Shown: positions 34,462 to 46,500, numbered from the stretch's first letter. The stretch is DNA of 64,000 bases from Chlorokybus atmophyticus (GCA_009103225.1 RHPI01003642.1:24853-88852), one strand, 5' to 3'. The notes: generated by a model not told the origin, from the letters alone. Numbers and translations are program-made.

Positions 34462-34549
34462 TGTAACAATTGGGGCCCGACCACTAGGCTATGGTAGTAA
34501 AAGACACTACCATGAGTGAGGTCTGTCACAACTTATCCCAATTCGTGAC
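34462..34549 (+). repeat. 88-bp terminal direct repeat, right
   Basis: Partner of 34043-34130, 419 bp downstream, same orientation (duplicate copy at 39733-39820). The pair could be the ends of a miniature LTR (TRIM-like) element or internal repeats of the adjoining retroelement's LTR. Confidence 0.8.
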
Positions 34550-35019
34550 ATCCGGTATGAAGGGTGTGAAATTGTATTCACAAAACCAACCCTTGAGAGG
34601 CAGTCCGGTGGCAACATCGGCTGCCGTTACCGCCGGTCAGTGCGGTGAGGCCGCCAGAGTTACTTCGTGCTGCCGATATCAAACTCACAACTCACAACTC
34701 GCTGATATCAACCTGTAGGGTTGATTCAACGAGATTTTCGCACCCTGTGTGTCAATTTCAATTGTGGGTTGAGCTGAGTTGTACAAAGTGAAAACTTTGA
34801 CAAGTTGTATCTTGTGAATCGCCGCGTGGATTCACGTGCGGTTTGTTTGAGAGTGAGTGTCTAGTTGAAAGGTGTGTGGAGAGCTCTTATTTGAGCTGAA
34901 TACTCCACGTTAAGCACTTGAAACTTGACAAGACAAAAACTATAAATTCTGACACTTTTGCAGTGCACAACTTGCGTGTTTGTGCACTTCTACTATTGAC
35001 GGCTTGTATTCTTGGGCAG

Positions 35020-36489
35020 ATGTCTGACTCAGGAGGGGATGATGTGGAGTAGTCCACATCATATGAGCCATCGAGTGAAGAGGAAGTGAACTACTCTGAC
35101 ACGAGTGAAAGCTATAAGCTTACTGACAGTGAGAAGGAAGGAGCTAAGCAAGACAGCGAAGCTTCTCCCAACCAGTCTTCTCACAGTGAACCAGCTGCAG
35201 TGGACACACAGAGTGTCATTGGCGGGGCCATTGAGAAGTATGCCTCAGAGCGTAAAGCTCTACTTGCTGCCCACCCTCAGCTTTGTCAGGAAACGTGGGA
35301 TGCATGGGCGCAGACGGTTCGTGATGGCTATGAGACAGACTTTGCCACACTCCCTGGTGCAAGCAAGGAGATGGTGATCCGCATGCTCGAACTTGAGCTG
35401 ACGAACAACATCCCGCCACTCGTGCGAGGTAATCCAAAGGTGGCTGCTATCATGACCGTATATGATAAACCTCTCCCTTACCAAGGCAAGCGAATGGCGT
35501 TTGAGGCTTTGGCCAACTTGGGAGTGGAAACCTCACAGCGTTGCAAGAACGTGTTCTGATACTTGGGACCTAACTTGGAAGACAATTTGACTGGCTGAGT
35601 GCAGTTGACGGCACGCCTCGATGCTATGCAGTCTGAGTTGGTGGCGCTGCACCAACAGGTTGCGGGTGCTACTTCAGCAGTCGGTGCATCAGCGGGGCTG
35701 CCGGTTACAGCGCTGAACAAGCTAGAGAAGTTCAAGCCCAACGGCAGTGTCAGCATCCATGATTGGGTGGTCACTGTCGAGCACTACATGACGGCACTCA
35801 AGCGCCCGGTTAATGAGCGCATTGCTGTTGCTGAGTTGCTCATGCCATCTGATGCTCTCGCCGAATGGGCGAGGCAGACAGAAGATGGTGCTGCCAAGAC
35901 AGTGGAGGCACTTTTTTAGTTCATGATGGAACGCTATATGGTGGCATGGACCCGGCTACTCAGGCTCGCAACAAGCTCAGCAAGTTGCGCCAGAATGGTC
36001 GGGCGGCCTCAGCCTATCTGCAGAAGTTTCAGGCATTGGTGGGTCGTGCAAACAGCGGCCTCATGCCCATGGACAAGGCCGAGCAATTTAAGTTCAACTT
36101 AAATGTACAAGTTGTACAAGCGCGGCTTAGATGCGCGTGTGCGTGATCAGCTGCAGTACAACACGGCAACGGAACTTTCTTGGGTTCCAGAGGACTTGGC
36201 CAAGCTGCAGAAGCTGAGCGTGTACCTGTACAATGATGACACGGCGGTGCAGGACAAGTCACATGTGGCAGTTTCGACCAAGCCGCCGGGGGAAGGAGAA
36301 AAGCGTTTCTCTCATCCGAGTGCACACATGGCAAAGAAGGCGAAAATATTTGGTGCGTCTACCAGTGGCGCACCTGCTAGTGGTGCCATGCCTGCTGCTG
36401 CTCGCACCTGTTACGTCTGTTATCAGCCTGGCCACATCGCAAAGAACTGCCCAACCAAGGGGAAGGGCAAGGCCAAGAAGGTTGAATAG
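35020..36489 (+). pseudogene. Broken gag with CCHC zinc knuckle
   Basis: Reads from ATG 35020 (MSDSGGDDVE) into an in-frame TAG at 35050, an acidic N-terminal stretch, then stops near 35557 and 35596 and at least one frameshift after 35914 and another near 36100. The capsid-like helices include FKPNGSVSIHDW, DPATQARNKLSKLRQNGRAA and YLQKFQALVGR, as in Retrotrans_gag proteins, and the nucleocapsid motif CYVCYQPGHIAKNC at about 36409-36450. Not functional as read. Repeated at 40291-41760 in the second copy with identical lesions. Confidence 0.75.
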
Positions 36490-36498
36490 GATTACGCC

Positions 36499-37101
36499 GT
36501 GACTGATGTAGGATTGGTTGATAACCAGTTGCTTGTACTAAAAGCAAATTGGTTTAGTGAGCTGTCCCAAGTGCATGTGATGACGCATGCATGGCAAGCA
36601 CATAGCAGGTTGCCCCTTTTTGATGTTGAACAGGTGGAAGAGAATACTTGTGTTGTGGTACATGTGGAGTTCAACGTGCTTACCGATGTGTTGCACACTT
36701 TGACTGAGTTGCAAAGTAAGCACAGAACCTTAGGTGTGGTAGTGATGGTGCCTAAATATCATGGCCCATGGTTGAAACACACTCGAGGGGGAACTGTGTT
36801 GAAGCAGTTTAGCAAGCGTGAAACAGGGACAGTGCGATTGTCATCAATTTTACTCAACCCTCGCATTAGTCACGGACTCTTTGCTACTTTTCAAGGACGG
36901 GTTGTACCTCTGTTGTGGACATTCAGTGGCACAATGCAAGGGATAACCAGTTCGTTCTTGATTGACACTGGTGCAACACACAACTTTTTTAAGGAACGAT
37001 GGGTTATGCGCAATAAGATAGCGTGTAAACCCTCAGCATTTTCAGCTGCCGGTGCTGAGGGTACGTTGCTAGTGAAAGGAGAAGTTAAAATGACGGTATA
37101 G
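36499..37101 (+). pseudogene. Retropepsin-bearing ORF fragment
   Basis: 200-codon ORF with the aspartic protease signature LIDTGATHNFF at about 36958-36990 and downstream beta-strands (AGAEGTLLVKGEVKMTV). It stops with TAG at 37099, and coding similarity continues past the stop into the LTR-like segment (IGSVVPVMVEGNLVSDRL). Duplicate at 41770-42372. Confidence 0.7.
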
Positions 37102-37109
37102 ATTGGTAG

Positions 37110-37338
37110 TGTCGTGCCTGTTATGGTCGAGGGCAACCTTGTCTCGGACAGGCTGCGGAGGAGTGCTAGTGCTGCACGCATGCTAGTGCCGTGCACTGCA
37201 TTGGAGTCATGCAAACAAAAGACAACCCCCCAATCGTGGGCATAGGCTTGAAGATGGGCCTACGCGATGTTTAGTGTAGTGGACGAGCCGATGCCGCTCG
37301 CCACCTTTGTGTACAGACTGTGCCGTAGTGCACACAGT
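37110..37338 (-). repeat. Truncated LTR (229 bp) of the DNMT retrotransposon family, copy 1
   Basis: Corresponds to the high-coordinate 229 bp of the 891-bp LTR (compare 43272-43500). It is followed by the beginning of a further LTR (37339-37476) that is cut by the N. Confidence 0.8.
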
Positions 37339-37476
37339 CAACAAGCCACTACGATAGGTAGTGCTGTGGACACAGTTCTTTGCATGAGTGGATAGAATGA
37401 TACACTGTTAAGTGAGGTGAATGAGTGTGCAACACGTGGATACAACACCCTGACTACTGAAACAACACACCACCGA

Positions 37477-37477
37477 N
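37477..37477. other. Single N at contig join
   Basis: Left side ends inside an LTR; right side starts inside intron 2/exon 3 of the methyltransferase gene. Each flank has its full continuation elsewhere in the window 5,271 bp away. This is the pattern of two overlapping contigs joined without merging. Confidence 0.9.
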
Positions 37478-38106
37478 GGCGCTGCAGCCACCTGCAGACA
37501 GTGCACAAAGTTGCAAAAATTCAGGACACCAAGCCACGTCCGTGTGACAGCAAGCCAACGGTAGCGATCTGCACGCCTGCCGACTAGCAGTCCCTCCCCC
37601 CCCCCCCTGCCCCCATCACCACGACCGCAAGCAAAGGAACCCAAAGTGACTACGATTGAGTTCAAGCGGTAGCAGTCAAGACTCTTGCCTTGGGGACCAC
37701 GACAAGGTTCGCAGTTCCAGCAGTGGTTTGCAGTGTGGCCAACAGCTTCCCGTTGTCCAACTCCCTTGACCGCTCAGAAAGCGGGATGTCTGACATTGGC
37801 CTCGAGGGCGTCTGGACGGCAACTGTCGCCAGCCATCGCCTTGCAGGCACAGAGGCTGCTCTCTTGCCACTGAACCGAGACACCTGCGCAAACGCACGCA
37901 GTCATGCAACGAGCATAGCTGCAAATTTGCACTTGAGCTGAGCACCAATAATGTGTGTCTGGTGTTAGGAAGATGGTTTGGTAGTTGGAGACGCGAGCAG
38001 AATTGTTGCAACTAACCAGCTGCAGCTGGCGCTGGTGTGGTCGCTGGATGCATGTTGCCCGTGCAACAAGTAGGCAAGCCCGAGGCGCCGCCACTGTGCT
38101 TGCCAT
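37478..38106 (-). pseudogene. Duplicate 5' fragment of the methyltransferase gene
   Basis: Exon 1 (38106-38017), exon 2 (37883-37689) and the first 14 nt of exon 3 (37491-37478), with no downstream exons. Identical to 32207-32835. If the duplication is an assembly artefact this is not a separate gene; if real it is a promoter-bearing truncated copy. Confidence 0.85.
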
Positions 38107-39820
38107 GCTTGAGACACCGCCTGCTGGGGCAGCAGCAGCAGCAAGAGTTTAGCGTTGACAAGCAAGACAGTCTAGTCTGCGATCCCAGTCAGCCGGACAC
38201 CAAAAATTGAGGCAAAATCTTGTACTGAAAGTGGACTTTTGTCAAACCTACCACATTCTAGCATGCCAGTGCGGTGCGGAGCACTGTGATGAAAGTTGTC
38301 ACATGCATGTCGCATACTCTGCATGCTGCGGCAGCGACGTTGCGCAAACGGCACAAGCTACGACGTGCTTGCAGACCGGAACCACAACAGTAACGACTAC
38401 AGCAATGTACGTAGGAGGTGCTCACAACCGCCTACGTCTGCCAGCTGGGAGCATGCAAGTCTCTTAAGGTTAAACATGCACCACCCCAACCTGAGGTTTT
38501 CACGCCGCAGCGCCTCCTCTCAAGCTCAGGACGATGCTACCGCCTGCTAGTGCAACAGGCAAGTGCCAGCGCAGCGAGTCTGCCTGAGCCTACCTGACCC
38601 CACGTCACCACTGGCTCTTGCTGCCCGAGGCTCACTCTGCTTACACCAACTTCGGACAAAAGTGGTGTGCTTAATCAAGCAGTTGTGAGAGAGATCTACC
38701 CGTCGATGTGGCGCTGCTGAACGGCCGAAGTGGCGGCCACGCTGTGCGCTGGGCGAGTGGTGGCAAGCGTGGGATATCGGACGTACGGAATCTGATCAGT
38801 AGGTAGGCCTAGCCTAGTGTGCCCATTGGAAGACGCCAGTCTCACGTGGCACTGTCGCCGCCGTCGCTGACGTCTGACTGCACAGTATCACTGTCGCACA
38901 AGCGTAAGCGTGACGCTGCAAATGGCGAAGTCGGTCACAAGTTGTGACCAAGTCGCCAGTTGTGACTCGCAACTAGATTGCTGGTTGAAACTTGAAGTTC
39001 AACCCCGCTTCAGAATGCTGGAGGATTACCTAGGCATATAAGTATAAACGTCTATAAAACATGCATTAACGTCTACTGACATACCTATAGCCAACGACGG
39101 TCTGGACGCTTATGCTTGGCGATACGCATAAAGGTTTGGGCGTATGCATGACACATGCATTATTAAAGAATTCATTGCTTTACACACATGTGAAAATATA
39201 ATTGCTTGTTGATTCATATTCTTTGTACTTCATGATTATTCCACGAAAGGCCCCGAACACCCTGCTTGCGACACCTCGGAGCACGGCTTCAATGTCATCA
39301 TGATGTACAGTCCTGTAACAATTGGGGCCTGACCACTAGGCCATGGTAGTAAAAGACACTACCATGAGTGAGGTCTGTCACAATAAATCCCAATTCGTGA
39401 CTTTCCTCCCCAATTTATCCCGTGAGTTCCTCATAATCCAATGAGGCACTAGCCCACATCACCGTGTTCGCGGCCGTACCACGATTGGCCTGCCCGCGGC
39501 CTGTTGGATCCGGCCCACGAACGGTCCTGACCGATCGAACGGCCATCCTCACCACGCGACCTGCCATCGCAGCGCGACCGCTCACGCGGCCTTATGTTGA
39601 TCTGGCTCGGCACGCAGGTTGTGATCCCGCGCCCAGCCTAGGGCAAGCCGCCCCAAATGTTTTTGTTTTTGCCTTGGATCTGCCTCAGTCCCCTACGGAA
39701 ATTGAACATGAGACGTCAAGCTCCTTTACCATTGTAACAATTGGGGCCCGACCACTAGGCTATGGTAGTAAAAGACACTACCATGAGTGAGGTCTGTCAC
39801 AACTTATCCCAATTCGTGAC

Positions 39821-42372
39821 ATCCGGTATGAAGGGTGTGAAATTGTATTCACAAAACCAACCCTTGAGAGGCAGTCCGGTGGCAACATCGGCTGCCGTTA
39901 CCGCCGGTCAGTGCGGTGAGGCCGCCAGAGTTACTTCGTGCTGCCGATATCAAACTCACAACTCACAACTCGCTGATATCAACCTGTAGGGTTGATTCAA
40001 CGAGATTTTCGCACCCTGTGTGTCAATTTCAATTGTGGGTTGAGCTGAGTTGTACAAAGTGAAAACTTTGACAAGTTGTATCTTGTGAATCGCCGCGTGG
40101 ATTCACGTGCGGTTTGTTTGAGAGTGAGTGTCTAGTTGAAAGGTGTGTGGAGAGCTCTTATTTGAGCTGAATACTCCACGTTAAGCACTTGAAACTTGAC
40201 AAGACAAAAACTATAAATTCTGACACTTTTGCAGTGCACAACTTGCGTGTTTGTGCACTTCTACTATTGACGGCTTGTATTCTTGGGCAGATGTCTGACT
40301 CAGGAGGGGATGATGTGGAGTAGTCCACATCATATGAGCCATCGAGTGAAGAGGAAGTGAACTACTCTGACACGAGTGAAAGCTATAAGCTTACTGACAG
40401 TGAGAAGGAAGGAGCTAAGCAAGACAGCGAAGCTTCTCCCAACCAGTCTTCTCACAGTGAACCAGCTGCAGTGGACACACAGAGTGTCATTGGCGGGGCC
40501 ATTGAGAAGTATGCCTCAGAGCGTAAAGCTCTACTTGCTGCCCACCCTCAGCTTTGTCAGGAAACGTGGGATGCATGGGCGCAGACGGTTCGTGATGGCT
40601 ATGAGACAGACTTTGCCACACTCCCTGGTGCAAGCAAGGAGATGGTGATCCGCATGCTCGAACTTGAGCTGACGAACAACATCCCGCCACTCGTGCGAGG
40701 TAATCCAAAGGTGGCTGCTATCATGACCGTATATGATAAACCTCTCCCTTACCAAGGCAAGCGAATGGCGTTTGAGGCTTTGGCCAACTTGGGAGTGGAA
40801 ACCTCACAGCGTTGCAAGAACGTGTTCTGATACTTGGGACCTAACTTGGAAGACAATTTGACTGGCTGAGTGCAGTTGACGGCACGCCTCGATGCTATGC
40901 AGTCTGAGTTGGTGGCGCTGCACCAACAGGTTGCGGGTGCTACTTCAGCAGTCGGTGCATCAGCGGGGCTGCCGGTTACAGCGCTGAACAAGCTAGAGAA
41001 GTTCAAGCCCAACGGCAGTGTCAGCATCCATGATTGGGTGGTCACTGTCGAGCACTACATGACGGCACTCAAGCGCCCGGTTAATGAGCGCATTGCTGTT
41101 GCTGAGTTGCTCATGCCATCTGATGCTCTCGCCGAATGGGCGAGGCAGACAGAAGATGGTGCTGCCAAGACAGTGGAGGCACTTTTTTAGTTCATGATGG
41201 AACGCTATATGGTGGCATGGACCCGGCTACTCAGGCTCGCAACAAGCTCAGCAAGTTGCGCCAGAATGGTCGGGCGGCCTCAGCCTATCTGCAGAAGTTT
41301 CAGGCATTGGTGGGTCGTGCAAACAGCGGCCTCATGCCCATGGACAAGGCCGAGCAATTTAAGTTCAACTTAAATGTACAAGTTGTACAAGCGCGGCTTA
41401 GATGCGCGTGTGCGTGATCAGCTGCAGTACAACACGGCAACGGAACTTTCTTGGGTTCCAGAGGACTTGGCCAAGCTGCAGAAGCTGAGCGTGTACCTGT
41501 ACAATGATGACACGGCGGTGCAGGACAAGTCACATGTGGCAGTTTCGACCAAGCCGCCGGGGGAAGGAGAAAAGCGTTTCTCTCATCCGAGTGCACACAT
41601 GGCAAAGAAGGCGAAAATATTTGGTGCGTCTACCAGTGGCGCACCTGCTAGTGGTGCCATGCCTGCTGCTGCTCGCACCTGTTACGTCTGTTATCAGCCT
41701 GGCCACATCGCAAAGAACTGCCCAACCAAGGGGAAGGGCAAGGCCAAGAAGGTTGAATAGGATTACGCCGTGACTGATGTAGGATTGGTTGATAACCAGT
41801 TGCTTGTACTAAAAGCAAATTGGTTTAGTGAGCTGTCCCAAGTGCATGTGATGACGCATGCATGGCAAGCACATAGCAGGTTGCCCCTTTTTGATGTTGA
41901 ACAGGTGGAAGAGAATACTTGTGTTGTGGTACATGTGGAGTTCAACGTGCTTACCGATGTGTTGCACACTTTGACTGAGTTGCAAAGTAAGCACAGAACC
42001 TTAGGTGTGGTAGTGATGGTGCCTAAATATCATGGCCCATGGTTGAAACACACTCGAGGGGGAACTGTGTTGAAGCAGTTTAGCAAGCGTGAAACAGGGA
42101 CAGTGCGATTGTCATCAATTTTACTCAACCCTCGCATTAGTCACGGACTCTTTGCTACTTTTCAAGGACGGGTTGTACCTCTGTTGTGGACATTCAGTGG
42201 CACAATGCAAGGGATAACCAGTTCGTTCTTGATTGACACTGGTGCAACACACAACTTTTTTAAGGAACGATGGGTTATGCGCAATAAGATAGCGTGTAAA
42301 CCCTCAGCATTTTCAGCTGCCGGTGCTGAGGGTACGTTGCTAGTGAAAGGAGAAGTTAAAATGACGGTATAG
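39821..42372 (+). mobile_element. Degenerate gag-protease retroelement (copy 2)
   Basis: Same element and same stop codons as 34550-37101. In this copy the right-hand continuation is complete: truncated LTR then a full LTR of copy A of the DNMT retrotransposon. Confidence 0.7.
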
Positions 42373-42380
42373 ATTGGTAG

Positions 42381-42609
42381 TGTCGTGCCTGTTATGGTCG
42401 AGGGCAACCTTGTCTCGGACAGGCTGCGGAGGAGTGCTAGTGCTGCACGCATGCTAGTGCCGTGCACTGCATTGGAGTCATGCAAACAAAAGACAACCCC
42501 CCAATCGTGGGCATAGGCTTGAAGATGGGCCTACGCGATGTTTAGTGTAGTGGACGAGCCGATGCCGCTCGCCACCTTTGTGTACAGACTGTGCCGTAGT
42601 GCACACAGT
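42381..42609 (-). repeat. Truncated LTR (229 bp), copy 2
   Basis: Matches the last 229 bp of the LTR at 42610-43500 and abuts it in the same orientation, forming a partial LTR-LTR tandem. Confidence 0.85.
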
Positions 42610-43500
42610 CAACAAGCCACTACGATAGGTAGTGCTGTGGACACAGTTCTTTGCATGAGTGGATAGAATGATACACTGTTAAGTGAGGTGAATGAGTGTG
42701 CAACACGTGGAAACAACACCCTGACTACTGAAACAACACACCACCGACAAGCTCACAGCAATGACAGGCACAGCGCACAAGAGCATGCACCGTGTCTCAC
42801 GCAGTAAGGGAATTCTTGGCAACCGGGGCAGCGTGCTTCCAGTTCAAGTCGCTTCACAAGCTCTTTAGAAACAGAGTCTTTACTTCTTAGTACTCCTAGT
42901 ACTCACAGTACTCACTTACAGTGTCACCAGCCAGTCTGGTGACGTGACTTCCTACTTATACATGTCAAATCATGACTGTGCAGTGCCACGCGGGCACTAG
43001 GCCAACGGTCACATCGAGGCCTCATGCTATTTCGGAAATCTCCTAAGACTTGATATAGCACATGTGTTCTTAACAGACTTGCAACTGATCAGCTACGCGC
43101 GGTCCCTACAGACAGGTCTATAAAGTAGCCCTAGCTACATGCTACATGAGTGGTACAGTAGCTAGCAGTAGGCTGGGGCTCGCGCGGTCTTCATGCTGGT
43201 AGCCCGGGCGTGGGGCTGGGTGTAGGCATGCTTGAGAAGAACTGGCATGCGAGGGTAGATGGCATGACAGCTGTCGTGCCTGCCATGGTCGAGGGCAACC
43301 TTGTCTCGGACAGGCTGCGGAGGAGTGCTAGTGCTGCACGCATGCTAGTGCCGTGCACTGCATTGGAGTCATGCAAGCAAAAGACAACCCCCCAATCGTG
43401 GGCATAGGCTTGAAGATGAGCCTACGCGGTGTTTAGTGCAGTGGACGAGCCGATGCCGCTCGCCACCTTTGTGTACAGACTGTGTCGTAGTGCACACAGT
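42610..43500 (-). repeat. 3' LTR of DNMT retrotransposon copy A
   Basis: 891-bp unit also found at 52925-53815 and 53816-54706. On the minus strand it follows a G-rich polypurine tract (about 43515-43504). Exact ends are uncertain by about 15 bp because AGTCAACAAGCCAC occurs at both junctions. Contains a 65-codon plus-strand ORF (43210-43407) resembling a retropepsin C-terminus. Confidence 0.88.
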
Positions 43501-43503
43501 CAA

Positions 43504-43515
43504 CAAGCCACCCCC
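43504..43515 (-). other. Polypurine tract, copy A
   Basis: Minus-strand CTCAGGGGGGGT directly before the 3' LTR, the expected plus-strand priming site of an LTR retrotransposon. Same sequence at 54710-54721 in copy B. Confidence 0.7.
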
Positions 43516-43556
43516 CCTGAGATTCTGGGGTAGCCCTCTGCTCCAGAACTCAGTTC

Positions 43557-46500
43557 CTACCGACTGTGTGGGGGACCGTTGATGCGGCAGTCATCGCACC
43601 AGTACTCCCACAAGGGTACTGCGTCCAGTGGAGGGTCAAGGCAGTAGCAGTGCATGCCTTGATTACAGCCGTCGCATAACATCATCAATGGGTCGTCGTC
43701 GGCGCTGCCACACTTCTCGCATCGGGTGCTGCGCAGCGGACGCGGGTGCTGGATCTTGGTGAAGCCAGCAATGTAGGGGAGATGACAGGGCGCGCAGTTG
43801 ACCATGTTGTCTTTCATGCGCTCGCCTCGTTGTCCCAACAGGTCCAGTACCCCTGTGGGGTGCACCTTCAATACCTTGTAGACAGCACGCCCGACGGAGG
43901 TATCGAGGGTGTCGCGTGTAGACGCCATACGGTAGACGAAGTCTCCTGACTCGAAGCGGCGTTCCCGCTCCTTGTAGAAACCACTGCGCACACGCTCGTA
44001 ACGCAGCGTGTCGCGGTGCTGCGCGATGCGCAGGTTGTTGAAGGCCATGGGGACTGTGTGTTCGAACAGCGCACTGCGCACTGTCAGATCATACAACATC
44101 TCGTCAGGGTTGTCGAGATTGTCCACCACTCTGTCGACCTCCTGCTGTGCGCGAAAAGGGAGCAATGGTTGCCTTCCGAACAGTAGATAGTATGGGCTGT
44201 ACTCTCGCAGGGCTGCCTGCTTGGACAGCCGGTAGCCCATTGCTACCCATGGGAGGTGATCATCCCAGGTATTCTTCTCGTAGGCGAGGACGTACTTGCG
44301 CAGTGCCTTCTTGATGGTCTGCACGGTACGCTCGGCGAGGCCGTCGGCCTGTGGGTGGTCGCGTGAGGTGCGACGGTGGTCGATGAAGCATCTGTCGACA
44401 AGCTTGTCGAAGGCTCCTCTGAACTCCGTGCCCTGGTCGGTGATGACTTCCGCACAGCTGCCGAAGCGTCCGAGTACATGGGAGAGGAAAGCCTGGGCTA
44501 CTCCCTCACTGCTCTTGTCGGGCAGGGGCACCAGCTCCACCCACTTGGAGAAGTGCTCGATCATGACGACGATGTAGCGGATGCCTCGCGCTAAGGGCGC
44601 TAGGTCTCCGAGGATGTCCAGTCCCCAGCGGTAGAACAACCCGGAAATGGGAAGGGGATGCAAGGTGGCATTGCGCGTATTGAGGCTGGCGCGAACCATG
44701 TCACACTGCTGACAGTTGCTGACGAACTCCCGCACCTGTCTGTGCACCCCATACCACCAGTACTGGGTCCTGACCAGGCTGACCGTGCGCTTGACACCGA
44801 AGTGCCCGAGCTCGGTGTGAAGGGAGGAGATGATGCCTTCACGTGCAGCTGGTGTGGGGACCTCCTGATCTGCATCTTGTATCCGTCGATACAGCCTGTC
44901 GTTGGCCCAGCGGTAACGCTGAGTGCGTTGTCGGACGCGGTCCTTCTCGCGTGCGCTCATGCCTGCTGGAAGTTGTCCAGTCTGAAGCAGTGCGAGCGAT
45001 GGCTCGTCCAGCCAGATGTCTTGTCATGTGTAGGTGGGTGCCAGCTCCTCATCATCCACCTCAGGGTCGGCAGCGATTGCTTCTTCTGATAAAGGATCGG
45101 TGGTGGTGATGGCGGGCTCGAGAGCGGGCATGTCCCCGTCTGCTGCTGCCTCAGCAATCTGAGTCCTGCGTCCTAAGCGTAGCGCAGCGACAGCGAACAT
45201 GGTGGCCACACCTGTAGGTGCAGCTGTAGGACCCAACTCATGTCGGGCGCCTGTGGCGTCGTTGGTGCTGAGGTGGGGGTTACGGCTGAGGCCATCCGCA
45301 TCCTGGTTGGCAAGGCCTGCGCGGTGTTCCACCTCGAAGTCGTACTCCTGGAGCAGCAGCGCCCATCGTGCTAACTTTCCTGTCAAGTGCTGGTTGTTCA
45401 TTAGCCACTTGAGGGGTTGATGGTCAGTGACCAGTTGGAACTGCCGTCCAAACAGAAAGGGTCGGAAGAAGGAGATGGCCCACACTGCGGCGAGACACTC
45501 CCCTTCGTAACTGCTGTAGTTGGCCTCAGCACTGTTGTTGCTGCGGCTGGCGTACGACACAACGCGCTCCTTCTTGTTGTTGTCGTGCTGTACGAGCACG
45601 GCCCCATGCCGAGCTTGCTCCAGTCTGTGTGCAGGATGAACGACCTGGTGTAGTCAGGGCGTTGCAGAATGGGAGCTGTGGTGAGGAGGAGCTTCAGTTC
45701 CTGAAAGGCCTCCTGTTGTGCCTCCTTCCACAAGAACTCGGTGTCCTTCTTCAGTAGTTCGTTGAGAGGCCTTGCGATCTTGGCAAAGTCCTTGACAAAT
45801 CGGCGGTAATAGTTGGCAAGGCCGAGGAAGGCCCGCAGCCGCGTGAGGTCTGTGGGGGCAGGGATAGCCACCAGTGCCTCCACTTTGGCCTGCTGTACGT
45901 ACACACCATGGGGCACAATCATGTGTCCTAGGTAGGGTACCTTGTGGGTGAAGAAGGTGCACTTGTCAGGGTGCACCGTCATCCCGACTTCCTTCAGCCT
46001 CTGTAGCACCTCTTCGATGTGCTGGAGATGCTCCTCATTGCTGTGACTGAAGATGAGGATGTCGTCGATGTAGCAGCGTGCGAAGTCCAACCCCTTGAGG
46101 GCTTTGTCCATGACGCGCTGGAACTTGGCCGGAGCGTTCTTCAGCCCGAAGGGCATGACCTTCCACTGGTACAGCTGCCGGTTTCCCCAGAAGGAAGTCT
46201 TGTGCTTGTCCTCCTCCTTGATGGCGATCTGGTTGTACCCTTGGCGCATATCCAAGATGCTAAAGACCGTGCATTCTCCTACATCGTCAAAGATGCCTTC
46301 TGCGGTAGGCATTGGATACCGGTCCTGCTTGGTCTTGTTGTTGAGGGGGCGATAGTCGCCACACATGCACCGGTCTGTCCAGTTGCCTACTGAATCTTTC
46401 TTCAGGGGCATGACGGTCGCGGCCGCAAAGTCCGATGTGGACTCCTCGATCAGGCCTGCATCTAGCAGCGCCTTGCACCTCTGTTCCACCAAGTCTTCTT

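Larger units (their letters stand above)
34550..37101 (+). mobile_element. Degenerate gag-protease LTR retroelement (copy 1)
   Basis: Leader, broken gag and protease only; no reverse transcriptase, RNase H or integrase follows. Sequence passes at about 37110 into LTR sequence of the neighbouring methyltransferase-bearing family. Element boundaries and its own LTRs are not resolved; the 88-bp repeats just upstream may belong to it. Sits upstream of the methyltransferase gene in divergent orientation. Confidence 0.7.
32207..37476. repeat. First copy of 5,271-bp-offset duplication
   Basis: Matches 37478-42747 essentially base for base as far as I compared (one difference noticed near 37441/42712). 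The copy runs up to the single N at 37477 and the second copy begins immediately after it, which is contig-overlap geometry. Confidence 0.9.
37478..42747. repeat. Second copy of the 5,271-bp-offset block
   Basis: Contains the methyltransferase 5' fragment, its upstream flank, the 88-bp repeats, the broken gag-PR element and the truncated LTR, in the same order as 32207-37476 and with the same lesions. Probably the same locus seen twice. Confidence 0.9.

Noticed and set aside
34193-34519. 108-codon Arg/Pro-rich ORF between the 88-bp repeats
   Set aside because: No family features, runs into the right-hand repeat, and composition follows the local G+C-rich sequence.
37478-38106. A second gene encoding the plastid methyltransferase N-terminus
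   Set aside because: It stops after 14 nt of exon 3 at the N and is base-identical to the first copy; contig-overlap geometry explains it better than a gene duplication.
43130-43260. CRISPR-like or promoter array in the LTR from repeated TAGTACTC words near 43115 and 52900-54100
   Set aside because: The short repeats recur because the whole LTR recurs; there is no repeat-spacer structure and the genome is eukaryotic.
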